Source: Aureibaculum flavum
GTDB lineage: Bacteria; Bacteroidota; Bacteroidia; Flavobacteriales; Flavobacteriaceae
DNA length: 64,000 nucleotides
Direction of reading: 5' to 3'
NCBI RefSeq assembly: GCF_016406085.1
Contig: NZ_JAEHFJ010000004.1
Span: forward strand, 404,162 to 468,161
Shown: piece after piece, positions 37,303 to 46,400 of the stretch
Position numbering within the stretch: position 1 is the first letter of the stretch
Layout: every line of letters begins with the position of its first letter
Notes under the pieces: model-generated
Databases searched by the model: none
What the model saw: the letters and a program-made list of their open reading frames with translations, nothing else
What the model was told of the DNA's origin: nothing
Program-made: the position numbers and the translations under genes

Positions 37303-37412
37303 AATACGACATGGAAATTGACAGCCTCCAAAAGCAAATTTTCCAGATTACCACCGATGACAAACCAGAATTCTTTTTACTAGAATTGTTGAAGAAATCT
37401 GCCAATTATTAA
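37303..37412 (+). pseudogene. Truncated duplicate of the 3' end of the small gene at 35574
   Basis: The frame encodes YDMEIDSLQKQIFQITTDDK and the same ending LLELLKKSANY, but lacks all upstream residues. The sequence before it (37195-37300) is unrelated to the full gene. Three of its four differences from the complete copy are synonymous, so it evolved as coding DNA before truncation. Confidence 0.7.
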
Positions 37413-37940
37413 AACCTATTGCTTTTAAAAACAAAACTAAAACTCCTTCCCTTGTTTCAAGATAGATGTAGCGATAGCTGTGGACAAACTATAACTTACT
37501 ACTTGAAGACCTTAAACAGAATGTTAAATAAATGCAGAACCTAAGCTCCTCCCCTTAAAAAAGGGGAGGTGTCCAGACGTAATTTTATCATTTTATACTT
37601 TCTACTGCGGACGGAGGGGTCAGGGGATTCCCCCCCCCTTCTATTGAAGTTCATTTTTTGCCTTCCCTATGTTGACTTAATTGTTAATTCCATTAACCAA
37701 CTTTTAATGGCATTTGCATGAAAACCGAAGGTGCACTAGACGAAACCGTTTATACTAAACTTCGTCTTATACTTTGAAAAAAAAAACTAGTTGTTTTTAG
37801 TGTTGGACTCTCGTGGTTGATAAAAGGCGAAGCTATTTTGGGGGATAAAAAATGAGTAACACAAATGGTATCAAATAGTATGTTTTTTGAGTAGCATTTT
37901 CTATTTGGTATTAAACTATATTCTTACTAATTGTAGTTTA
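37413..37940. other. Non-coding region between the fic cassette and hipT
   Basis: 528 bp. The only structure is a strong hairpin, CCTCCCCTT-N4-AAGGGGAGG at 37548-37569, resembling the core of the repeats near the TonB receptor, followed by ACGGAGGGGTCAGGGGATTC. No gene is evident. Confidence 0.55.
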
Positions 37941-38924
37941 TTAACGGGTTAGTTTTTTTAATCTTGTCTGATAGGCTTGTGTGTAATTTCGTTTTGCTTT
38001 TTCATTTAAAAAAGAGGCTTCAATTAATGTATGCACTTCATTTTGTTTAGACAATACATCGGAAAACACTTTGTTTACTTGTTGTTTTAAAATACCAGCT
38101 TTTTCTCCTAAGATAAAAAACTGCTCTGTAATTTTTCCCTGTGCTAAATTAGGCGGCAATAAGCCATCATCTAACGCAAATTCTTTATCTTCTATGTGTA
38201 ATCTACTATTTAACAAATCATAAGCAGGACTTAATCTGAAATCACCCATAGGTGTTTCAATTAATGAAAAGTTTTTAAAATGTGCATCTCCATTCGAGAA
38301 TAAATAGTTAAAGAGTATCAGCTTAAATAATTTGATAGATTCTATAGTATAAGCAGGTGTATACTTTTTTAATATTTGAAAAAGTTCAACGTAGTTACCA
38401 GAATATTTAAAATCTTCGCCATGTGTTTGTGGTGTTCTGCCAGCTAAAGAAGCAAAATCTTCTTGAGCCCATTTATTGCCATCATCTTTAACATCAAAAC
38501 GTTTTGTAATATATGCAGCAGCACCATTTTTAAAAAAAATGAGTGCATTTTCTGCGGTTTCCATTTGAAACACCTGACGTGCAATTTGCATAGTTACATG
38601 CTCGTTTGCTGGCATTTGGCTGGCGTTTTTACCAACGTTAGGAATTGGTTTTAAAATGTATTGTCCTTGTTCTCCTTCATCTATTAAACGCAATTTATTT
38701 TTTTCTAGTAAGACCGAGAATTTTTCTTGAACACCAGAAATAGACATGCGTTTTCTGTTTGCTGTGAACAACATATCTGTTTGTTCATTGTTTGTTGGCG
38801 AATCGTAAGGTAATATTGGACTAACTTTTCTTCCTTGAAACAAACGTTTTAATATAGTTTTACTATAGCTAGTATAATTTGCTGCAAGCGTACCTGGACA
38901 ATATTTTATTTTTGGTAAAGCCAT
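37941..38924 (-). CDS. hipT: HipA-family kinase (HipT-like), lacking the N-terminal subdomain
   Basis: A 327-residue Ser/Thr kinase. The regulatory loop SISGVQEKF (61-69) contains two serines, S61 and S63, as in HipT. The ATP lysine is K92 (YILKPIP), the catalytic site is NGDAHFKN (211-218, D213), and the metal-binding aspartate is D236 (SPAYDLLN). It lacks the N-terminal HipA subdomain, which is encoded separately as HipS directly upstream; the start codon overlaps the hipS stop. In characterised HipBST systems HipT phosphorylates a tRNA synthetase and HipS is the antitoxin. The target here is unknown. Confidence 0.88.
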   Translation of the reverse strand: MALPKIKYCPGTLAANYTSYSKTILKRLFQGRKVSPILPYDSPTNNEQTDMLFTANRKRMSISGVQEKFSVLLEKNKLRLIDEGEQGQYILKPIPNVGKNASQMPANEHVTMQIARQVFQMETAENALIFFKNGAAAYITKRFDVKDDGNKWAQEDFASLAGRTPQTHGEDFKYSGNYVELFQILKKYTPAYTIESIKLFKLILFNYLFSNGDAHFKNFSLIETPMGDFRLSPAYDLLNSRLHIEDKEFALDDGLLPPNLAQGKITEQFFILGEKAGILKQQVNKVFSDVLSKQNEVHTLIEASFLNEKAKRNYTQAYQTRLKKLTR

Positions 38925-39250
38925 TAGTTCGTTATTCTTTTAATGGTTATTGCTCCAATAGTATCGTATTTTGCAGTAGTAAGTAAGATGCCAAAATGGT
39001 CTTTTTTATCTATTCGATTCTCAAAACAAACCGTTTGTTTGTTAGACCCTTCTGGCAACATATTATAAAAAGTTGAAAACAGGTATTTTGAGGTAAATTC
39101 TTGTTGCGTTTTGGGTAAGGTCAAACTAATAGCTGGTTTATCTGCATTATTAAACCAATAGTCGTAATAGGTAAACACAAAACTACCATCGTCTAATTGC
39201 ATTAACAACCCTGCAGCTTCTTTTTTGTATAACACCTCTGCTTGTCTCAT
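38924..39250 (-). CDS. hipS: HipS-like antitoxin (HipA N-terminal subdomain)
   Basis: A 108-residue protein matching the HipA N1 domain (couple_hipA): TLPKTQQEFTSKYLFSTFYN and LPEGSNKQTV. It is separate from the kinase and overlaps it by one nucleotide of the stop/start, and it is adjacent to the HTH gene. In HipBST systems this small protein neutralises HipT, while HipB adds repression and binding. Confidence 0.85.
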   Translation of the reverse strand: MRQAEVLYKKEAAGLLMQLDDGSFVFTYYDYWFNNADKPAISLTLPKTQQEFTSKYLFSTFYNMLPEGSNKQTVCFENRIDKKDHFGILLTTAKYDTIGAITIKRITN

Positions 39251-39465
39251 TATTTTTTAGTTACATCTTTAACTGTAAAGGTGAGTTCCATACCCAATGC
39301 GTTACCAAGCTTTTGTAAGGTTTCAAAAGTTGGGTTGCCTTTACCGCTTTCAAATTGTTTGAGGGTACGTAAACCAACACCAGAAAGATCTGCAAGCATC
39401 TCTTGGGTTACATTTAGCATATCTCTACGTGCTTTTATAATTTCTATTAACTGTTGTGAGTGCAT
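39250..39465 (-). CDS. hipB: HipB-like XRE-family HTH repressor
   Basis: A 71-residue XRE domain: ARRDMLNVTQEMLADLSGV is helix 1-2 and GLRTLKQFESGKGNPTFETL is the recognition part. It is the first gene of the three-gene operon and its stop overlaps the hipS start. It should repress its own promoter through the two AGTGC-N8-GCACT operators upstream. Confidence 0.9.
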   Translation of the reverse strand: MHSQQLIEIIKARRDMLNVTQEMLADLSGVGLRTLKQFESGKGNPTFETLQKLGNALGMELTFTVKDVTKK

Positions 39466-39600
39466 TATATAGCTCTTTTTATGTAAATATATACTTTTTT
39501 AATAATAAACACACTATAAGTGCTATTTATTGCACTATTTATATTATTTTTTACTTAACAAACAATAAAAACTACATATAGTGCATTTTAATGCACTATA
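39466..39600 (-). promoter_or_regulatory. hipBST promoter with two HipB operators
   Basis: Two identical half-site patterns, AGTGC-N8-GCACT, lie at 39519-39536 and 39580-39597. The second is almost fully palindromic (TATAGTGCAT-TTTA-ATGCACTATA). Centre-to-centre spacing is 61 bp, close to six helical turns, so two HipB dimers could lie on the same DNA face. Confidence 0.75.
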
Positions 39601-39710
39601 CTGGTTTGTTATTTTTGCATTTGGCAATTTTACGCCAACACTATAAACAGCATCATATTCTTTATTATCCCTTTGTTTTAGATTCACTACACCAAGTACT
39701 CGTACGTCCT

Positions 39711-39974
39711 AAATCACTCGAAGTGACATGACATACGTTAGTTCGAGTTGGGGCGATAGCCGAAGTCTCGGGATTTGGGAGGAACACGTACCTCGTGAAT
39801 CACTCGAAGTGACGTAACATGCGTCAGTTCGAGTTGAGGCGTCAGCCGAAGTCTCGAGTCCCGAAGTCTCGGGATTTGGGAGGGACACGTACCTCCTAAA
39901 TCACTCGAAGAGACGTGGCATGCGTCAGTTCGAGTTGAGGCGACAGCCGAAGTCTCGGGAGTTAGCAGTAAAAT
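39711..39974. repeat. REP-like repeats (three copies), left of doxX
   Basis: Units begin near 39711, 39798 and 39898 with AATCACTCGAAG-GAC, then CGTCAGTTCGAG (inverted to CTCGAAGTGACG) and CCGAAGTCTCGGGA. A fourth copy lies at 40399-40481. Hairpin arms ACTCGAA / TTCGAGT are conserved. The region is repeat-only and not coding. Confidence 0.8.
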
Positions 39975-39987
39975 CCATGGTATTGCT

Positions 39988-40353
39988 TTACCTAACACTC
40001 CAAGCCCACAACATTAACAACGGCTGAAACACTAACAAGCGTAACCATGCACCCCATAATGGAATACAATAGGCAGTAGGTATACAACCTCCTTGATTAA
40101 TAACATACCAATGGGTGGGAATAAAAGCAATCAATAATAACAGGATCCCTATAACCGCCAATACCCTTGTTTTAGGGATTGCGACACCAATAGCCAATCC
40201 TATTTCTACTGCACCAGCGGCATAATTAATAAATTGCTTATAGTCTGCAAAATAAGGCGGAATCTGATCAAAATAAAAATCCGGATTTATAAAATGGTAG
40301 CTACCCGCAAAGAGAAAAAAGAGAATAAGCAGTATACGGAGGACTTTAATCAT
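39988..40353 (-). CDS. DoxX-family membrane protein
   Basis: A 121-residue protein with four helices. The DoxX pattern is visible: FLFAGSYHFINPDFYFDQIP, then GAVEIGLAIGVAI and ILLLLIAFIPTHWYVIN. A Cys pair (CIPTAYCIP) lies between helices 3 and 4. The family is linked with quinone or thiosulfate oxidation but the function is not settled. The gene is bracketed by REP-like repeats on both sides. Confidence 0.8.
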   Translation of the reverse strand: MIKVLRILLILFFLFAGSYHFINPDFYFDQIPPYFADYKQFINYAAGAVEIGLAIGVAIPKTRVLAVIGILLLLIAFIPTHWYVINQGGCIPTAYCIPLWGAWLRLLVFQPLLMLWAWSVR

Positions 40354-40366
40354 TAAAATTGTTTTT

Positions 40367-41056
40367 TTATGTATGTATTGCCGGATTCGTAACGCGTTTA
40401 CTCCAAGAGACGTGGCATGCGTCAGTTCGAGTCCCTCCCGAAGTCTCGGGATTCGGGAGGGATTCGGGAGTTAGCAGTAAACGCCATTGGGTTGTTTTTT
40501 TATCAAAGCCCAAAAAGCCTGCTGATTTACTAAAATATACCGTTTCTATGGAATTATCACGCTCACTAAAACGTCCGGTACTTTTAAATAGCTGTACATC
40601 AGTAAATGTTTTTGTACCCAAGGTAAATTCCGTTACCGGTACAGCCGCCAATTGCTCTCTACTAAAATAATCAGTTCCATAAAACACCAGTCCTTTTGCA
40701 GCAATATAAAACTCAATGGTTAAGGCATTTTCTCGTTCTGCCAATAATTTAATAGCAATTTCTTCCGTAAAAACGGTATCGTTTTTACTTGGTGCTAACG
40801 TATAAATATATCTATCAAAATAATCTGGATTTTTTGCCCAAGGGTCTGAGCCAATGGAATCTTTTACAACTCCCTCCGAAAAAAGACGCAACGTATCTTT
40901 TTCTGACGACACAAAAACGAGTGCTGTTTTACCTTGATACGGTATCATAGCCAAATCAGCTTCTGAAACCACATAGTGTTGCCCTGAATTTATTTTCGGT
41001 GCCGTTTGGCAAGAGGCTACTACACCAAGCATAAAAATAATGGCCGTAATTCTCAT
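40367..41056 (-). CDS. Hypothetical lipoprotein with a repeat-derived C-terminus
   Basis: A 229-residue protein with lipobox VVASCQTAP. The middle (VYIYTLAPSKNDTVF-like, VPVTEFTLGTKTF) is beta-rich and unrecognised. Residues after about 195 (WRLLLTPESLPNPETSGG to the end) are encoded by the REP-like repeat at 40399-40481, so the natural stop is probably lost and the tail is unlikely to be selected. Confidence 0.6.
   Translation of the reverse strand: MRITAIIFMLGVVASCQTAPKINSGQHYVVSEADLAMIPYQGKTALVFVSSEKDTLRLFSEGVVKDSIGSDPWAKNPDYFDRYIYTLAPSKNDTVFTEEIAIKLLAERENALTIEFYIAAKGLVFYGTDYFSREQLAAVPVTEFTLGTKTFTDVQLFKSTGRFSERDNSIETVYFSKSAGFLGFDKKTTQWRLLLTPESLPNPETSGGTRTDACHVSWSKRVTNPAIHT
40399..40481. 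repeat. REP-like repeat, right copy near doxX
   Basis: Fourth copy of the family of 39711-39974, ending in GAGTTAGCAGTAAA as does the copy at 39957. It lies inside the 3' end of the lipoprotein gene. Confidence 0.8.
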
Positions 41057-41110
41057 ACTATAGGCTATTTAAGGGTTAAAATCTTACTAAAAACTGCCAC
41101 TAAAAATAGC

Positions 41111-41263
41111 TTACAACTCATTTTCATTCGCTTTTTGTACAATTGCTTTTAAGCGTGCTTTATGCTGTTGTTGATCTGTTTTTATCTTATTCTTTTTACG
41201 AGCCAATTGTTTACTGTGCTTGGCTTTATTCTTGGTGTTTTTTTCTTTACCTACTTTACCCAT
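41111..41263 (-). CDS. Small basic protein (50 aa)
   Basis: ATG 41261-41263 directly follows the TAA of the 34-residue gene. The product is very basic and lysine/glutamine-rich (MGKVGKEKNTKNKAKHSKQL, then QQQHKARLKAIVQKANENEL). No family is certain. Tight packing with its neighbours (no gap) supports translation. Confidence 0.55.
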   Translation of the reverse strand: MGKVGKEKNTKNKAKHSKQLARKKNKIKTDQQQHKARLKAIVQKANENEL

Positions 41264-41368
41264 TTATTCTCCCATTTTATGATAAGACCAAATGACAATG
41301 CCTATCCATAAGGCTGCACATACACCCACAAATAGCGAAAAGTACCATACAATATCATTTGCTTCCAT
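41264..41368 (-). CDS. Small single-helix membrane protein (34 aa)
   Basis: ATG at 41366-41368 overlaps the end of the 62-residue gene by 14 nt in another frame. The product (MEANDIVWYFSLFVGVCAAL, then WIGIVIWSYHKMGE) is one transmembrane helix with short ends. It ends in TAA immediately before the next ATG. It resembles small oxidase-associated peptides in size, but no family can be named. Confidence 0.55.
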   Translation of the reverse strand: MEANDIVWYFSLFVGVCAALWIGIVIWSYHKMGE

Positions 41369-41543
41369 GGTCTACCAATTTAAAGAATATCATTAAACCT
41401 ATTAACATGGGTGCCCACAACCCTATAAAAATACCGTGCATTTCATCTCCATGTAAAAATGTATATTCTGCTACAACAATGATAAGGGCACATAATACTA
41501 ACATTAGAAAATAACCAATGCCTATTTTTTTTATAAACTTCAT
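41355..41543 (-). CDS. Small two-helix membrane protein (62 aa)
   Basis: A 62-residue protein: basic start (MKFIKKIGIG), helix YFLMLVLCALIIVVAEYTF, polar linker HGDEMHG, helix IFIGLWAPMLIGLMIFFKLV. It is the first of three tightly packed small ORFs. No function can be assigned. Confidence 0.65.
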   Translation of the reverse strand: MKFIKKIGIGYFLMLVLCALIIVVAEYTFLHGDEMHGIFIGLWAPMLIGLMIFFKLVDHGSK

Positions 41544-41746
41544 ATTGAAATATAGTAGTTAATTTAATGAAGCCTAATTTAAGAATTTTTATTTGTTCTT
41601 TTTAAGCCTTTGGTTAAAATTGTTTGGAAGGTCAAAAAGTAAACAGTTTTGCGGTGACATGATGTCACGTATGTCTATGATTGATTCTATGAAAAGATTT
41701 TTTTCAAGGTAAGCCAATATTAAATATTAGTACTATATTTATTGAA

Positions 41747-42415
41747 TCAAGTATTATTTTTAATTCTTTTTTTTAATTCGGATTTTGCATGTGAAAGAGT
41801 TGCTCCTTTTGGTAATTCGGTCTTTATTTTCTCTATTAAGCTTTTCCCATATTGCCATAAAAATTTATCAATATCATAGTTAGTGTAATCATCTAACTTT
41901 AAATCTTTTTTAAACTTTATAAAAGTTGAGTAAAACTCATTGAAATTTTTAGGATTTTTAAACGAAGGCTTTTGTTTATTTTCTTGTCCTAAATAACCTT
42001 TTATTATTATCCAAATATAACTGTCATAAATAGGTGTTTTATGACCACTTAAAAAGTGTACATATTTTGATGCGAAAGACAAGTTGTTCCTTTTAAAGCT
42101 CTTCCCATCATTGTTTGTCCATTTTATTTTTGATATTTCATCTACGAAGTATACATATTCATTTATCGTATTTAGGTCTAAATCTGTATTTGTAATATTA
42201 ATAATTTTTTCGGCAACAGGGTTAATGTTCGTAATAGCTGTTGAGTATATTTTGTTCAATGCAGCTACTTTGATTAATACATGGAATTTATTTTTATCAT
42301 TGTTGAATGTCTGAAATAATTTCAAAAGGTTTTCATTCAGTTCGTGGCCTCCTTCAACTGAATATTTTTTAAGAATTTCTTTGATAAATTTCTGTGATGG
42401 TTCTGGAAGTTTCAT
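41747..42415 (-). CDS. Hypothetical protein with possible HhH-glycosylase-like motif
   Basis: A 222-residue soluble protein with no clear family. Features include SFASKYVHFLSGHKTPIYDS around residues 112-131, which resembles DNA-glycosylase-like (OGG fold) proteins seen in defence contexts, and a lysine-rich C-terminus. It sits 160 nt after the GIY-YIG gene on the same strand, at the downstream end of the restriction island. Function unknown; the motif suggestion is weak. Confidence 0.6.
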   Translation of the reverse strand: MKLPEPSQKFIKEILKKYSVEGGHELNENLLKLFQTFNNDKNKFHVLIKVAALNKIYSTAITNINPVAEKIINITNTDLDLNTINEYVYFVDEISKIKWTNNDGKSFKRNNLSFASKYVHFLSGHKTPIYDSYIWIIIKGYLGQENKQKPSFKNPKNFNEFYSTFIKFKKDLKLDDYTNYDIDKFLWQYGKSLIEKIKTELPKGATLSHAKSELKKRIKNNT

Positions 42416-42574
42416 TTTTTTAGTCTATAGATTATGACTTTTATAAACATAATAATTGCTATTTTATCTTCAATATTTCATTGAAAATAAATTATTCTTC
42501 GAAAATATCTTATTTGTAAATCCTTATTGTACTTTCTATTAGCTTTAAAGAAAATATAATCTTTTATTTAGTTG

Positions 42575-43414
42575 TCATTTCCTCTTCAGTTCATCTAAAG
42601 TAACACCATTTTTATCTTTCCATGCTGTCCAACCATTAGCAGACCTTGCTAACATGGTTGCTGCTGCCGCACTTGGAGAATTAAAAATATAATCTTGTTG
42701 CAATACATAAATATCATTCTCTTTTTTTAGAATACCATCATCAACGAGTCGTTTTCTTAAAATCCCAATCCACTTATTCATACCTTTTGTACCAACTAAA
42801 TTAGACTTTCCTCCTTTATAAACTAAAAAACCATCGTCATTGAGTTCTCCCTGTGCATAGGCATCTTTACCTTGGCAGTAAAACACCTCTTTAATGGTTT
42901 TAGCCTTACGTTTTTCTTCAAATATTGGATAGCCCAAAGTGGCTAATAAAATCTTAGCAGTATCAAAATTATCTAACAAATCAAATTCTCTACTTTCTGA
43001 GATGGATGGTTTTTTAGAACCTGTGTCATTATCAATAACATAACGATCAATCTCTTTTGCCTTATCTAAGCAATAATATTCTAAATATTTACCATCGGTT
43101 TTGGTGTATTCATCCGTTTTCGTAGTAATAATTACACAATGCGTCCAAAAATCTTTTTTCCTATTATGAGTTTGTATTCGTGTATAGCAATCTTCTCCTT
43201 CTCCAATATACACTTTAGGCTTAGCTCCATCTTCTGTATTACCAAATAAGAAATACACACCAGTAAAATGTACCATGTCTCGTTTTAGTACTTCTTGCAT
43301 TTTATTACGAGGGAATAAAATGGCTTTTACCAAGCGGTTAGTTAATTCTGCTTCACGAATACTAGTTGGTGAGCCGTCTGGTAAAAAGATTTGTATGGTT
43401 TGTGGTCTAGACAT
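42575..43414 (-). CDS. GIY-YIG nuclease with C-terminal DUF4357
   Basis: A 279-residue protein. The nuclease motifs are intact: GVY (52-54), YIG (69-71), R79 and the catalytic glutamate E112 (YLEYYC). The C-terminus carries DUF4357 (SPSAAAATMLARSANGWTAW). Such proteins often sit beside type I restriction systems. It lies 22 nt after the helicase gene on the same strand, so it belongs to the same transcript. Confidence 0.85.
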   Translation of the reverse strand: MSRPQTIQIFLPDGSPTSIREAELTNRLVKAILFPRNKMQEVLKRDMVHFTGVYFLFGNTEDGAKPKVYIGEGEDCYTRIQTHNRKKDFWTHCVIITTKTDEYTKTDGKYLEYYCLDKAKEIDRYVIDNDTGSKKPSISESREFDLLDNFDTAKILLATLGYPIFEEKRKAKTIKEVFYCQGKDAYAQGELNDDGFLVYKGGKSNLVGTKGMNKWIGILRKRLVDDGILKKENDIYVLQQDYIFNSPSAAAATMLARSANGWTAWKDKNGVTLDELKRK

Positions 43415-43436
43415 TTATGTATATTATTTTTTGCAA

Positions 43437-46400
43437 TTAACTACAAAATACTTTTAATTTCAACCCTAAAGAATGAATATTAGCTAAAGTACTTTCTAAT
43501 GTTAACGCTGCTTGTTTTGCTTCGGCTGGAGGATTACTAGATCCGATTTTCTCAAGAAACACATCTCTTTTCATCGTATATCCCATAACCAACCAAACTT
43601 CTTTAGAAATATTTACATCCATTTTCTTTCTAACCATATATTCCCATATAGATTCATGGCTAGTACTATCAATTCCAGTTGGTATGCTAGATGTTTTTAT
43701 TCTATTTTGCACATTATATGCTTTTTTCTTATTTGGGTTCCAAGGAGTAGTCCATGTTTTTAAATTCCCAGGTGGAGATTTATCAAATATTGATAATAAA
43801 TGAGCATTCTTAACAGCTTGATTACAAATTTCACTAATTGCTGATGCTCCATATTGCCCATGACTTGGATCTGGTTTATTTCCTTTACCCTTTACATGAA
43901 TAAATACTATTTTTTTATCTGTAACCAAAATAAAATCAGCTGGTTCTGTATTTAAATCTGTACAAATCAAAAGCTCTTCTTTTTCACCACTTTCTAACAT
44001 ATATCCTTTTAATTGCGAGCCTTCTCCTCTATTTGCTAATAAAGAAAATATTGAATCGTCCTGCCAAGAATCTGCTGAAGTTCCATTTACTGTTCCTTTC
44101 TCAGAGTACCTTTTAGACAAAGCATCTATTGAAATTAACATATTTGGAATGGGAGATACTTTGTCATCAAATTTTTTTCCAAACTTAAAATGTGGTTCGT
44201 AAAACCTTCCACCTGAATAAGAAAGACCTTTCTTTGTTAATACTCTAAAACACTGTTTACGATTCAAAACTTTAATAAGATTTACAACCTTTAAGCCTAA
44301 TTCAGCATCAACAGTTTCTATCGTACCAGCAATTTCTTCACATACTAGAATATATTTATTTCTTTTATTATCAAATTCAATTTTAATAACAAAATTATTT
44401 TCATTAATAATTACTTCAAAGCTATAGACCCCATCTGAGCTTTTATTAATGACAGAAAATTTTTCAGGAATAGATAATTCTTCGATAATAACATCTTCAT
44501 CAGAACCTTCAATTTCATTTACAATCTTCACATTTTCTAACTCAAATAAATCTAATAAAATACACTCAGGAAAAGGATCTTTCACATTAGAAACTTCAGT
44601 AGAATAACGATTAAAAATTGCTGGTATACGAGATCTATTTTTTAAGGAGTTACACAAATAATCTATCCAATCTAAATATTCTTTAAACTTTACATTTTTA
44701 CCTTCACTTTGACTAATTCGACCTGTACTAAATCCAATATATGTTCGAATTTGAAACTCCTTATCCTTTAAACTAGTATCTTTATAATCTTTATAAACTT
44801 TTTTATCCAAATAATGGCCAAATGTAGAACTCAAAAAATGAGAAAAATCATTCAAATTTGGAGCTGTGTCTTTAATTGAGGAAGCCATAAAGGAATGACT
44901 ATGGGGTTCTAAGGAACCAATGTTTGAGCTCTTCAAAGCTACACGACTTAATACTGTATCATTTGTTTGCTTAAATATAGAGCGTAACCTTGAGGAATCT
45001 AAGCCATAACCAACACCTAGTTTATCTTTACCCAGAGGAAGTAATTTTCCAGAATCATAAAAAATCAAAAAATCTTTTTCTTCTTTAAAAAAACATATTT
45101 GATGTGTAATTTCCGGAAAAAATGAATTTGTTAAGTAAGGTGAATTTTTTACTGTAAAATATAAATAAAGCCCTGAATTTGTGCCATAAATGTTTTTATA
45201 AAACACATGGTCTTTATCTTTTAAATTATGGTCTAAATAATTATTAATGAAATTAGTGGAACTAAATGATTTTCTCTTCTCTATAAAATTAGCTTTTAAT
45301 GGAATTTGAACTTGAGATTTCAGTTCTTCTTCAGTCCAATTAACAAATTGTTCTTTAGTTAATTTAAGTCTTACTTTTTTATCTATATATTGATGTTCTC
45401 CAACATTTTTATTAACATCATCTAAAATTTGTTCTGCTAAAGTTTTTGTTATTTTACCACTCTTATCTAGTGAAACAAAGCCATTCCAAGCATTAATATA
45501 GTCTGCTTCTGTATAATTGTATACATAAGCTGTGTCATCATTCTTTTTCGGGTTTCTAATTATTCTACCGATTTGTTGAACAAGTGACCGTGTGTTAGTC
45601 ATCTCATCAATAATAGCTAAACATCTAAATTTGCTACTATCGATTCCTTCAACTAACTTAAATTGATGAACCCAAATATCTTCAACTTCATCCTCTTGAT
45701 CTTTAGGAACTGCATTTAACAAATATGGTTTTAATTCTTCATTTTTATCTTTAAAATCTTTCTTAAAAGTTTCATGGATAGAAAAAAAATTTCTTTTTAA
45801 TTTTACCAGCTCTTTTGATATAGAAATAATTGATTCTGAACTATCACATTTAATAATAAGTCTAGCTTCTTTATGAGTTTTCTTTATTTTGTCGAATCGT
45901 AAAATAGCATCATTTACAGCAATTACGATATTATCTTTTTTTCCGAAATCTTCAACTTTTACTTTCCTTAAATATTTTAAATCTTTTAATTCTTCATAGC
46001 TTTTTCTATACACGTAATTGTCCCAATCAATGTCAAACTTTTTAAAATCATTACGAAAAGGTGTTGCAGTAAAAATAATTTTAGGAGCTCTAAATGCTCT
46101 TATCGTATCACTCCATTTAGGTGCTGGCTCATAATGTCCTTCGTCAAACAGAATTAGTTTTACATTTTGTTTAAGAATTTCATACAATTTAGGGTTAGTA
46201 TCTCTGACTTTATGTAATTTTTGAATTGTCCAACAAATAACTGAATCAGACTTAATATTTATCTCAGTAGCTTTTTCATCATAAACTGATTTTGTTGGTT
46301 GAACTGATAATCCATTAAATTTATTAAGGAATAAATTGCCTGAAAGTTCTTTATGTAACTGATCTATAACTGGTCTTCTAGGTGATAAAACTAAAATACA

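Noticed and set aside
39738..39998. Minus-strand ORF across REP-like repeats
   Set aside because: Made of repeat units only; its peptide echoes the repeat-derived tail of the lipoprotein at 40367.
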